A DNA stretch of 64,000 nt, taken from contig NZ_LGYZ01000123.1 of the NCBI RefSeq assembly GCF_001310275.1, forward strand, positions 1 through 64,000, written 5' to 3'. Below, piece after piece: positions 7,568 to 15,903 of the stretch. Numbering within the stretch: the stretch's first letter is position 1; each line of letters starts with the position of its first letter. Source of the DNA: Nocardia arizonensis. GTDB lineage: Bacteria > Actinomycetota > Actinomycetes > Mycobacteriales > Mycobacteriaceae. The notes below the pieces were generated by a model, which had not been told where the DNA came from, did no database searches, and saw nothing but the letters and a program-made list of their open reading frames with translations. A program made the translations under genes and the position numbers.

Positions 7568-8952
7568 ATCTCTCCCCTGCCCCAGTTCGTTTCGACAATG
7601 CTCGTCCTCGTGCCCTGGAGATTGCCTACGAGGTAGCTGCCCAGGGAATTGACGTGTTGCTCGTCCGGGATGTGCTGGGCCGGTTCGCACTCGTCGTCGA
7701 CGACCGCGAGAACGATGTGCCGACCGAGCATGCGACCGCTTGGAGTGAGCGTCTGATCACCGGCCTGCATAGGTACGCCGCAGACCGGCCTCTGCTCCTG
7801 GCCTCGGGAATGTTCTCGGCCGACGACTTGCTCGGATCGGAGCGTGCCCAGCCCGACCCGCTATACCTCCGTGCAGAGGGACACGGCAGCGTCCGTCTTC
7901 TGGACAACACCGTGGTTGGGGAGGATTGGGCCCAAGTTTCGACGCCAGCTGTCGAGTTCGATGGGTCACGCACCCACCGCACCGCTTTGTACGGGTTCAA
8001 GGGCGGCGTCGGCCGGAGCACCGCTACCGCCATCCTCGCTCGCCACCTCGCCGACCAAGGGCACATTGTCCTAGTTGTGGATTTGGACCTGGAATCTCCT
8101 GGAGCCGGTCCGCTACTCGCGGCTGGGGCACGACTGCCTCTGCACGGTATCGTTGACCAACTCGTCGAGTCCGCCGTGGACAATGCGGACGGCCTGGAAC
8201 TTGTAGCTCCTACCGGCTACAACCCCCGTACTGGCCGGGGCGAGCTATGGGTGGCGCCGGCACGCGGTCGGGACGCCGAGGGCGTTCCTTACTCCTACGT
8301 CGACAAGCTCAACCGGGTTTACGCTGACATCCCGGGCATGGACTTCGCTGACCGACTGGCCGCCGCGGTCCGTGCTTGCGAGTGCGCTGTAGCTCGAGAG
8401 AGCGAGAGCGGCCGACGCCCCAACATTGTCCTCCTCGACAGCCGCGCAGGAATTCATGACATCGCCGCCGTAACCATCTCTCGGCTGTGCGACCTTGCCC
8501 TGCTGTTCGGGGCGGACAACAAGCAGACGTGGGGCGGCTACGGCGATCTGTTCTTCGCCTGGCGCTCTTCAGGGCAAGCCCGCGCGATCCGGGAGAAGCT
8601 CCGAATGGTCGCGTCCATGGTCCCAGACTCACCGCAACGCCCTATGGACGGATATTTGGACTCATTTCGCGAGCACTCCTGGGAGTGCTTCTCCGTCCTG
8701 TACGACGACGACCTCCCGGAGCCGGATACCCGTCAGCTCATCCCAGGAGCATTTTCTCCATCCATGGAAGATGATTCAGCTCCGCACCACCCGATTCCCA
8801 TCCTCTTCGAGCCCGGTTTGGTCGGTCTGGACGCGGACAAGGCGGCGGGTTGGCAGGACCGGGCTTTCGTGCAGGCGGCGTACCGTGACTTCCTGACTAT
8901 CGCAACCTTATTGATCACCGCCAATCCACAGAGCGACGAAGGACCGCGATGA
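7564..8952 (+). CDS. ParA/MinD-like ATPase with variant KGGVGR P-loop
   Basis: The 462-residue protein has an uncharacterised N-terminal region (residues 1-135) and a SIMIBI-class ATPase domain. The deviant Walker A reads FKGGVGRST (residues 145-153), where the usual P-loop lysine is replaced by arginine while the upstream signature lysine K146 is kept. VVDLDLESPG (171-180) matches the ParA/MinD A' motif, and LLDSRAG (290-296) sits where DTPAG or DSPPG normally lies. These proteins are named KGGVGR-motif variant ATPases in databases, without known function. It overlaps both neighbours by 4 bases (GTGA and ATGA). It lacks a ParB partner and plasmid genes, so chromosome partitioning is unlikely. 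A role as switch or sensor within a defence-like operon is an inference. Confidence 0.8.
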   Translation: MNLSPAPVRFDNARPRALEIAYEVAAQGIDVLLVRDVLGRFALVVDDRENDVPTEHATAWSERLITGLHRYAADRPLLLASGMFSADDLLGSERAQPDPLYLRAEGHGSVRLLDNTVVGEDWAQVSTPAVEFDGSRTHRTALYGFKGGVGRSTATAILARHLADQGHIVLVVDLDLESPGAGPLLAAGARLPLHGIVDQLVESAVDNADGLELVAPTGYNPRTGRGELWVAPARGRDAEGVPYSYVDKLNRVYADIPGMDFADRLAAAVRACECAVARESESGRRPNIVLLDSRAGIHDIAAVTISRLCDLALLFGADNKQTWGGYGDLFFAWRSSGQARAIREKLRMVASMVPDSPQRPMDGYLDSFREHSWECFSVLYDDDLPEPDTRQLIPGAFSPSMEDDSAPHHPIPILFEPGLVGLDADKAAGWQDRAFVQAAYRDFLTIATLLITANPQSDEGPR

Positions 8953-10421
8953 GGACTGTACTGGGGGCCGAAGAATACCGGGAACTACTCTCCGTGGCGC
9001 TGCCCGAGGCCACGGACGCCGACACGATTCTTCCGAATCTACACACTCTGTTCACCCCTGACAGCCACCGCGTCGCGCTCTACGTCGACAGCACCGTTGT
9101 GCGAGGCGGCAGGGGTGTCGGCAAGACCTTCTGGTATCGCTCGCTACTCGATGAAACCTTACGTGAAGTCGCCGCCGAGGAATACGGGATCGAACGGCTG
9201 CGGCAACTCACAGTTTCTCCGGGGTACGGAGCCGGCGTTGAGCCTGATCTGTACCCGGGCACCGGCGTATTGCGGCAGCTCGTGGAGGAGGGCGTGCGAC
9301 CCTACAACCTGTGGTATGCCGTACTGCTGACTGCTCTCGGCCAATCTGAGCTGCACGAACTTCCGGAATGGCGCGACCGGGTCAGGTGGGTACGTGCCAA
9401 TCCTGGCGCGGCGGAACGCACCATACAGAAAGCGGATCAAGCGGCACAGCACAGCAGAACTACGCACCTGATGATCTTCGACGCCTTGGAACATCTCCAC
9501 CGCGATCGTGCCCAAGCTGACCGGCTGGTCGGCGGTATCCTAGAACTCGCTCTCGCTATGCGGCTGGGCACTCGCAACATCCGGTGCAAGGTGTTCATTC
9601 GCCCGGACATGTTCGAGGGTGCACTTCTCCACTTTCCTGATGCCTCCAAACTCACGGCCAATGCCGCTGGCCTGACCTGGTCCAACGCGAATCTGTATGG
9701 CTTGCTCTTCCACTACATGGGTAATCACGACAGCGACTATGCGGAGCGATTCCGCCGCCTCACGGGTGTCTGGGAAACTGACGCATTCGGCCGTCGCCAT
9801 ATCCCCCCCGCCCGGCTCAGGGCCGACGAGCGATACCAGGCTGAACAGTTCGCGCAGCTCGCCAGCCCCTACATGGGAGCCAACTACCGCAAGGGCAACA
9901 CCTATACCTGGCTCCCCAACCATCTGATGGATGGCGTCGAGCAGGTCAGCCCACGCAGCTTTCTCAGTGCTTTGAACAAGGCGGTTGCCGAGACACGCGG
10001 CACGTACGCAGGCCATGAGTACGCCCTGCACCATGAGGGCATCCGCCGAGGCGTGCAGACGGCGTCCGAATCCCGGGTGAAGGAGGTCGGCGAGGATATG
10101 CCGTGGGTTCAGCTGGCCGTCAATCCGCTGGCCGGTCGGCAAGTCCCCATCGAGGAGGATTCGGTCATCGAGGAGTGGCGCGAGGCCGGGCTGACCGAGG
10201 TACTGCGCAAGGAGGCCGAGAGGTACGAGGTGGGAACGGAGGAGGACACACTCGTCCGCACCGGCCCCCGCTACCCGGACGACCCGGTCCGCTTGATCGA
10301 GGAGCTGATTGCTCTTGGCGTAATGCGCCGGCGACGTGATGGGCGTATCGACTTGCCCGACGTGTACCGGATCGCCTTCAACATCGGCCGAAAGGGTGGC
10401 GTACCAAGGGTCGCAAGCTGA
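8949..10421 (+). CDS. P-loop ATPase, third gene of the HEPN/KGGVGR operon
   Basis: The 490-residue protein carries a canonical Walker A, GGRGVGKT (residues 53-60), and a likely Walker B, THLMIFDALEHL (172-183), with Asp178. The middle contains LGTRNIRCKVFIRPDMFE, a strand-plus-arginine segment reminiscent of sensor or arginine-finger regions in AAA/STAND-like ATPases. A C-terminal helical region from about residue 400 ends in a possible winged-helix segment (LIEELIALGVMRRRRDGRIDLP). The start ATG overlaps the preceding stop (ATGA). I do not recognise a named family. Its position as last gene of a three-gene set with a HEPN protein suggests an NTP-dependent regulator of the effector, which is inference. 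Codon use matches the rest of the island. Confidence 0.75.
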   Translation: MRTVLGAEEYRELLSVALPEATDADTILPNLHTLFTPDSHRVALYVDSTVVRGGRGVGKTFWYRSLLDETLREVAAEEYGIERLRQLTVSPGYGAGVEPDLYPGTGVLRQLVEEGVRPYNLWYAVLLTALGQSELHELPEWRDRVRWVRANPGAAERTIQKADQAAQHSRTTHLMIFDALEHLHRDRAQADRLVGGILELALAMRLGTRNIRCKVFIRPDMFEGALLHFPDASKLTANAAGLTWSNANLYGLLFHYMGNHDSDYAERFRRLTGVWETDAFGRRHIPPARLRADERYQAEQFAQLASPYMGANYRKGNTYTWLPNHLMDGVEQVSPRSFLSALNKAVAETRGTYAGHEYALHHEGIRRGVQTASESRVKEVGEDMPWVQLAVNPLAGRQVPIEEDSVIEEWREAGLTEVLRKEAERYEVGTEEDTLVRTGPRYPDDPVRLIEELIALGVMRRRRDGRIDLPDVYRIAFNIGRKGGVPRVAS

Positions 10422-10466
10422 CCGCTGTGGTTCAGCCGTCAACATTATGCGCCCCTACACCGACGG

Positions 10467-12059
10467 TCAGTCGGGGAGTAGGCCGTGTTCCATGGCGAAG
10501 ACGGCGGCGCCCGCGCGGGTGCGGCGGCCTGTCTTGTCGTAGATGTGGGCCAGGTGGTGGCCTACGGTGCGTTCGGAGAGGGTCAGTTCGGCGGCTATCA
10601 GGCGGTTGGAGAGGCCACGGGCGGCGAGGCGGAGGACTTCCACCTCGCGTTCGGTGAGACCGCAGGGGTATTCGGTGCGGGGTTTGCGCAGGCCCGCGGC
10701 CTCGAGGACGGCGGCGCAGGCCGTGGCGTCGAGGTGGCCCGCGGTGGCCGCGGACAGCAGGGTGCGGGCGGCCTGGTCTGGGGTGTGCGCGGGGCGGTGC
10801 GGGCGGGATTCGGTCAGGGCGGCGAAGACGTCGGCGGCGGCGAGGATGCGGGCGGGACGGGATTGGTCGTGGCCGCGGACGCCGCGGTGGTAGCCGCTGC
10901 CGTCGAGGCGTTCGTGGTGGCCCGACGCGATCTCGCGCAGATCGGACAGGCCGGGGCAGCGTTGCAGGACGCGGTCGGTCCAGTAGGTGTGCAGGCGGAC
11001 CCGTTCCCAATCGCCCGCGCTGAGCGGTCCGGGACGATCCCAGATCGCCGAGGACACCGCGACCCGGCCGATGTCGTGGAGCAGGGCGGCGGCACGCAGG
11101 GTGTCGAGATCGGGCGCGTCGAGGCCGGCGAGGGAACCGGCGGCGTGGGCGAGGTCGGCGGTGTGGCCGGAGTGGCCGAGTAGCCAGCGGCCTTTCAGGT
11201 CGACGACTATGGCAAGCGCCTGACAGAGGCCGATCCGCTCGGCCGGCCGAACATACAGTGGGACACCGGGTTCGGCGCGCATGGCCGCGGCCAACGCGTC
11301 GGGCACGTCCAGGCAGTCCCAGACCTCACCCTTGGCGAACAGTTCGACCAGGTGCGGATCGAGATGTCCGCCTGCGCGCCTGCGCAATTCGGCGATGGCG
11401 CCGCGGCGTCCGAGGGTGGCGGCCGCCAGGATCGCCTGTTCGGCGACATGGACGATCCGGCCCGGCAACGAAATGTCCTCGCCGCGAAGCTGTTCGGGCG
11501 CACCGAGACCGTCCCACCGTTCTTTCACCTCGGTGAGCGCGAGCACCGCGGCATCGGGCAGCCCGAGTCTCGGCCCGAGCGCACGGCTGACCTCGCAGAC
11601 CGAACGCACCGCCGTGGAGCGCTGCGCGGGTGTGGTGGTGACGAGTCGTTCGCGCACCTGTGGCCGGACCTCGGGGGCCCATGCGCCGAATTGGCTGACC
11701 TGCGCGGCGTGTACGGCGGGATCACCGGGGTCGAGCACGTGGTAGACCTGCTGGAAGGCGATGTCGTCGGCGAAGGCCGCGGCGTTCTCGGAGGCGCGGC
11801 TGGTGCAGCCGACCGCGCCGAGCAATGCCGCGTGGAACACGACCCGCCGGTCGGCCTCGTCGAGACCGACCTGTTCGGCGAGCGCGGTCGCGACCAGACA
11901 GGTCGACAAACCCTTCTCGAACGGCGCCCCGGTCGCCAGATCGGTGGTCAGCGACAGAGCGGCGAGAACCTCGGTGACCCGGATCGCCGCGGATGGGTCG
12001 GTCGGTCGGATGGTGGATCTTCGAGGATCGTCGCCGATAGGCCCCGCGGTACCGCTCAC
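10467..12059 (-). CDS. HD-GYP-type phosphohydrolase fused to LuxR DNA-binding domain
   Basis: The 530-residue product has a degenerate N-terminal HD-like half (about residues 20-150) and a recognisable HD-GYP-type domain around residues 295-430. Visible motifs are LLHDIGRVAVSSAIWDRPG, then SGHHERLDGSGYHRG and ILAAADVFAALTESRPHRP. The usual GYP tripeptide reads GYH, while metal-binding His and Asp residues are retained. A LuxR-type helix-turn-helix closes the protein: LTEREVEVLRLAARGLSNRL then LTLSERTVGHHLAHIYDKTG. The combination suggests a transcription factor controlled by a nucleotide second messenger or its hydrolysis. GTG 12059 is preferred because AGGTG precedes it; GTG 12113 would add 18 proline/arginine-rich residues. 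It is a single gene transcribed toward the island. Confidence 0.82.
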   Translation of the reverse strand: MSGTAGPIGDDPRRSTIRPTDPSAAIRVTEVLAALSLTTDLATGAPFEKGLSTCLVATALAEQVGLDEADRRVVFHAALLGAVGCTSRASENAAAFADDIAFQQVYHVLDPGDPAVHAAQVSQFGAWAPEVRPQVRERLVTTTPAQRSTAVRSVCEVSRALGPRLGLPDAAVLALTEVKERWDGLGAPEQLRGEDISLPGRIVHVAEQAILAAATLGRRGAIAELRRRAGGHLDPHLVELFAKGEVWDCLDVPDALAAAMRAEPGVPLYVRPAERIGLCQALAIVVDLKGRWLLGHSGHTADLAHAAGSLAGLDAPDLDTLRAAALLHDIGRVAVSSAIWDRPGPLSAGDWERVRLHTYWTDRVLQRCPGLSDLREIASGHHERLDGSGYHRGVRGHDQSRPARILAAADVFAALTESRPHRPAHTPDQAARTLLSAATAGHLDATACAAVLEAAGLRKPRTEYPCGLTEREVEVLRLAARGLSNRLIAAELTLSERTVGHHLAHIYDKTGRRTRAGAAVFAMEHGLLPD

Positions 12060-12146
12060 GCACCTACGGTATCGCGGGCGAGGTCTCGGTGGACGCTGCT
12101 CGGTGGTCGGCACGATGCGCGGTTTCGGACAGCCGTCTTCACTCGG

Positions 12147-13466
12147 TCAGCGCGCGGCGAGCGTCTCCAGCGCATGTCGGGCGCGCGGTGCGTGCAGGGG
12201 TGAGAAATGCGGGTTGATGCGCAGCGAGTCGGTGAGTGCGGCCGCCGCTTCGTCCGGGCGGCCCAGCGCGGCGAGGATCATCCCCCGGTGATAGGCGTGG
12301 GTCGCGTTGCGCCAGCCCAGGTCCGCGGCGCGCTCGGCGTATCCGATCGCCTCGGCGTCGCGACCGGCTTTGTGCAGCGCCCAAGCGAGTACGTCCGCGG
12401 TGATCACACTCTGGCGGCGGTCGTATTCCAGCTGCGCGAGCCGGACCGCCTCGGCCGGATCCCCGTGTTCGGACGCGAGTTGGGCGGCGTCGACGTTCTC
12501 GGTGGCGCCCTGTGCTTCCAGTCGCGCGAACTGTTCGGCGATCTCCCGGAATTTCGCGGCCGCCTCTACGGGTCTGCCCGCGGCCTCGAGGAGTTCACCC
12601 CATTCGATCAGGTACTCGGGTAGCGGCGCTCGCGCGGTCAGCGCCTCGTATTGCGCTATGGCACCGGCGAAGTCGGCACGGGCGGCGGCGACCTTGGCGA
12701 TGCCCTGACGCAGCGCCGCGTTGTCCGGTGCGGCGAGCAGTCCCGCGCGGTATTCGGATTCCGCGCCGTCGACGTCGCCGGTGTTGAAGGCGAGTTCGCC
12801 GATGTGGTAGCGGCAGAACGCGATCTGATCGGCGGTGGTCGCCGCGGCCAGAGCCATGCGCAGCGCCCGCCGCGCGTCCTCGGTGCGGCCGTGCAGTTCG
12901 AGGTCGTACGCGGCGCGGGTGAACGACGGCACGCCGGGGCGCAGGTCGAGCATGCGCTGGACAGCCGCGGTCGCCGCATCGGTGTCACCGAGTTGGGTGT
13001 AGGCGTCGACGAGGACGCCGTACACGTCGGCGCTCTCGGGCCGGAGTGCGCGGGCCTGTTCGCCGTAGCCGCGGGCGGCGCCGAAGTCGTGCAGCGCGTT
13101 GGACAATGCGCCAAGGCCGATCAACGCCTCGGCATTGTCTTCGGGCCTCAGTTCCAGTGACCGATCCAGGGCACGGCGCGCCGCACCGTAGTTCTCCGGG
13201 TCACCCGTAATGCGCGCGAGCTCGACATAGGAGGCGCCGAGGCCGGCCCAAGCGGCTGTGTTGCCGGGAACGCGATCCAATTGCTCTCTGGTCCTGGCGA
13301 TTTCGACCAGGATCGGGCCGGCGGGATCGGCTCCGGTGGTCTGCCGTCCCGCGGGCGGATCATCGGGCAGCGCCGCCCGCACGCTGATGACGGCGGCGAG
13401 GACACCCATCGAGACGAGTGCGATGAGAGCCGGTCTGTGGAAGATGCGAAAAGGGAAGTGGGGCAT
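12147..13466 (-). CDS. Membrane-anchored tetratricopeptide repeat protein
   Basis: The 439-residue protein begins with a short basic segment and one hydrophobic helix (RPALIALVSMGVLAAVISV), so it is probably exported or anchored. The rest is a solenoid of tetratricopeptide repeats, for example YGAARRALDRSLELRPEDNA, YGEQARALRPESADVYGVL, and the final HRGMILAALGRPDEAAAALT. TPR arrays mediate protein-protein contact. It follows the DUF4331 gene by 68 bases on the same strand and is likely its operon partner; DUF4331 plus TPR pairs recur in bacteria. Function beyond a scaffold role cannot be read from sequence. Confidence 0.8.
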   Translation of the reverse strand: MPHFPFRIFHRPALIALVSMGVLAAVISVRAALPDDPPAGRQTTGADPAGPILVEIARTREQLDRVPGNTAAWAGLGASYVELARITGDPENYGAARRALDRSLELRPEDNAEALIGLGALSNALHDFGAARGYGEQARALRPESADVYGVLVDAYTQLGDTDAATAAVQRMLDLRPGVPSFTRAAYDLELHGRTEDARRALRMALAAATTADQIAFCRYHIGELAFNTGDVDGAESEYRAGLLAAPDNAALRQGIAKVAAARADFAGAIAQYEALTARAPLPEYLIEWGELLEAAGRPVEAAAKFREIAEQFARLEAQGATENVDAAQLASEHGDPAEAVRLAQLEYDRRQSVITADVLAWALHKAGRDAEAIGYAERAADLGWRNATHAYHRGMILAALGRPDEAAAALTDSLRINPHFSPLHAPRARHALETLAAR

Positions 13467-13534
13467 GACGAATCCTGTGGTGTGAGGTGGGATTCGCGCG
13501 GGCGGCCGACAGCTGCCGCCACCCGCGCGAAAGG

Positions 13535-15148
13535 TCAGTCTTCCGAGGATGATTCGGCGCGGCGGGAACGTCGGCGGATCAACAGCCAGGCGCCGCCCGC
13601 GACGAGCGCGCCCGTGCCGACCCCGGCGGCCACGAGCAGCGCGGCGGGCGTGGTGTCGGCGGTCTCGTCCAAGGGTGCCGCGGTAGCGGTGTTCGCGGGC
13701 GCACCGTTGGCAACGACGAGCCTGCCCTGCGCGGGCAGCGCGACGTAGGGGAACGACTTCGAGAACGCCGCGTCGTTGGCGTCGACCTTGTCACCCGCGG
13801 CCAGCGCGTCCACGAGTTTGCCGGTCTGCGCCGCACCCACCATCGCTTGCAGCGCGATATCGACAACGTCGTCGCCGAGCCGCCGACCGTTCGGGAACCC
13901 TTGCAGGTCACCGGCGAGAACGCCGAGACGATCCGGATTCGCGGTCACGGGTACGGACATGTTGAGCCGTAGCATCTCCGACGGCTGGAAGTTCGCCGCC
14001 TTGACGTCGGCATTGAGGATCTGCGAATTGAGATCGGCCTGGATGGGCGGTGCGCTGCCGTCCGGAATCGGCGCCTTCTCGGCGATTCCGGTGAGGAAGA
14101 TCTCCACCAGATCGTTGCGCGGGGTGGCGGGGGCGGGCACCTTGTACAGCGACTCGATCAGTTTCGGCAGTTCCGGATCCGTGACTCGTCGCACCACTTC
14201 GGGAATCGTGGCGTCCTTGCTCGGCGACAGCGTGTTGAAGGCGTCTTTCAACCCGACCGGCACCACGACCTCGTTGACGAGCGGATTGCCCAGCCGCGAG
14301 ACCTGCACGAAATCACCCGTCGCGGTCGCCGCGCCGGGTGTGAGTTGCATCGTGCGACGTTCGGTGTCGCTCCACACGCCGATCACCGGATTGCGCGCCG
14401 CGTCGTTGCGCAGTGCCAGATCACGCTTGGGGACTTGCAGCACAACGGTGTTCACGTTCATCCCGGCGAGGGTGTCGGTGCCGACCTCGGACAGGTTCGC
14501 CCCGTAGAGCAGGTCGAAGACACGCAGGTCGAGGAAGAACGGATCCTCCGCGGCGCCCACGTACGCCGATCCGCCGCCGGGCAGACTCGTCGTCGCTTGT
14601 TTGCGCAGTGCGCCGTAGTCGGGCATCGACGCCGCGCCGGTGTATGACGGGGCCGCTCGGCCGTGCGCGATCGGCCGCCAGTCGTCGACTCCCTGGCTGA
14701 CCGACACCGTGTAGTTCTGCCGGAACAGTAGATTCTCGTCGTCGAGCGAGGTGACCGGTCCGTTGTTGTAGAGGAAGGTGCCGCCGCCGCGCCGGTCGTC
14801 CGTGGTGAAGGTGATGCGGTAACTGGTATCGGGTTTACCGTTGCCGTCGTTGTCGATATTGATGTCGTAGTTGGCGTCGGTGGCCCACGGGTAGAAATTG
14901 GGGCCGCCATTTGGTTCCTGAAGACCGAACCAGTTGGCGACGATGGTGACGGTGTCCTGATTATCGGGGCTGACGAAGGCGTAGACGTCGGTATTGTCCA
15001 CCGCCGGATCGCCCGCGATGAGTGGCGCCTCGCGGTGGCTGGACGCATCGGCCGCTTGCGGTGCGATGGCGCCGACCGCGCCGAGTGCGACGGCGCTCAC
15101 GAGAAGTCCGGCGCGGCGTCGCAGGCCGCGCCGAGGGTGACGGGACAT
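13535..15148 (-). CDS. Secreted DUF4331 domain protein with C-terminal membrane anchor
   Basis: The 537-residue protein starts with an arginine-rich signal peptide (RRRAGLLVSAVALGAVGAIA, cleavage after the ADA region). It then has the hallmark SSHREAPLIAGDPAVDNTDV of the DUF4331 family, followed by YAFVSPDN. The domain occupies most of the chain and includes repeated acidic/asparagine-rich loops such as INIDNDGNGKPD that look suited to calcium binding. The end (PAALLVAAGVGTGALVAGGA then WLLIRRRSRRAES) is a membrane helix plus basic cytoplasmic tail, so the protein is surface-anchored. Biochemical role is unknown. The start at 15148 is chosen because the signal peptide begins there; 11 extra upstream residues are possible. 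It leads the operon with the TPR gene. Confidence 0.85.
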   Translation of the reverse strand: MSRHPRRGLRRRAGLLVSAVALGAVGAIAPQAADASSHREAPLIAGDPAVDNTDVYAFVSPDNQDTVTIVANWFGLQEPNGGPNFYPWATDANYDINIDNDGNGKPDTSYRITFTTDDRRGGGTFLYNNGPVTSLDDENLLFRQNYTVSVSQGVDDWRPIAHGRAAPSYTGAASMPDYGALRKQATTSLPGGGSAYVGAAEDPFFLDLRVFDLLYGANLSEVGTDTLAGMNVNTVVLQVPKRDLALRNDAARNPVIGVWSDTERRTMQLTPGAATATGDFVQVSRLGNPLVNEVVVPVGLKDAFNTLSPSKDATIPEVVRRVTDPELPKLIESLYKVPAPATPRNDLVEIFLTGIAEKAPIPDGSAPPIQADLNSQILNADVKAANFQPSEMLRLNMSVPVTANPDRLGVLAGDLQGFPNGRRLGDDVVDIALQAMVGAAQTGKLVDALAAGDKVDANDAAFSKSFPYVALPAQGRLVVANGAPANTATAAPLDETADTTPAALLVAAGVGTGALVAGGAWLLIRRRSRRAESSSED

Positions 15149-15387
15149 GGGGATCCTTCGGGAAGATCGAGGGTCGCGCACACGGACGCGTTTGGTTGCG
15201 GTCTTCGAGAAGTGTTGGTGGGCAAGGCTATCGGCACGGGGCCTTCGAGCCTTCGATTGTGGTTATCGAGACCGTGTGACCAATGGTGGTCTACCGATGC
15301 GTTCGACACATCGGTCGATCGACCTATCCCGCGTCGTGGACGGTCCGGGAGCGTCGGGCTGGTTTCGTCACGAGCCCGTCGAACCGC

Positions 15388-15837
15388 TCAGGTGCGGGTG
15401 ATCGTCGCGAACCAGGCGGATGCGCCGTTGTCGTGGAAACGGGTGTGGATGCGTTCGGATTCGACGCGCTCGATATGCCATCCGGTGTCCGGGCCGAATA
15501 TCGAGGTGAGTTCGGTTCCGGAGAGGGGGTGGGGTCCTGTGTCGGGGCCTTCGTCGCTGAAGCAGAGGATGTGGAGGGCGCCACCGGACTGGAGTACGTC
15601 GGCGACGTTCGCCACGTATTCGCGGCGTTCGTCAGCGTCGAAGGTGTGCAGTAGTCCGCAGTCCAGGACCGTGTCGAAGGTGCGGCCGAGGCGGTCCAGG
15701 TGCAGGGCGTCCACCTCCGCGAATTCGATATCCAGGTTTCGGGCCGCGGCCTTGGCCCGGGCGCTCGCCAACGCGGTTCGCGCGACGTCGACGCCGAATA
15801 CCGAAAGCCCCCGTTCGGCCAGGTACAGATCCTGGGG
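15388..15837 (-). pseudogene. Class I SAM-dependent methyltransferase lacking its N-terminus
   Basis: The frame reads LYLAERGLSVFGVDVARTAL, then EFAEVDALHLDRLGRTFDTV, LDCGLLHTF and later LHILCFSDEGP, a clear class I methyltransferase from motif post-I onward. The glycine-rich SAM-binding motif I (DxGCGTGE) that should directly precede LYLAERG is absent. Upstream the frame becomes proline/arginine-rich and has no start with a ribosome binding site before the neighbouring metallophosphoesterase stop at 15904. About 70-80 N-terminal residues are missing, including the cofactor site, so the gene is probably inactive. An internal start at 15771 would give 127 residues but still no SAM site. Confidence 0.7.
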
Positions 15838-15903
15838 TGCGTGCGGTCGATGGGACCGCGGCCGTGGAAGCGAGGCGGATTCGGATATGCCGGGGCGGAG
15901 GAA

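Noticed and set aside
7564..8952. ParA-type plasmid partition gene
   Set aside because: No ParB gene, parS repeats or replication gene is present and the P-loop is non-canonical.
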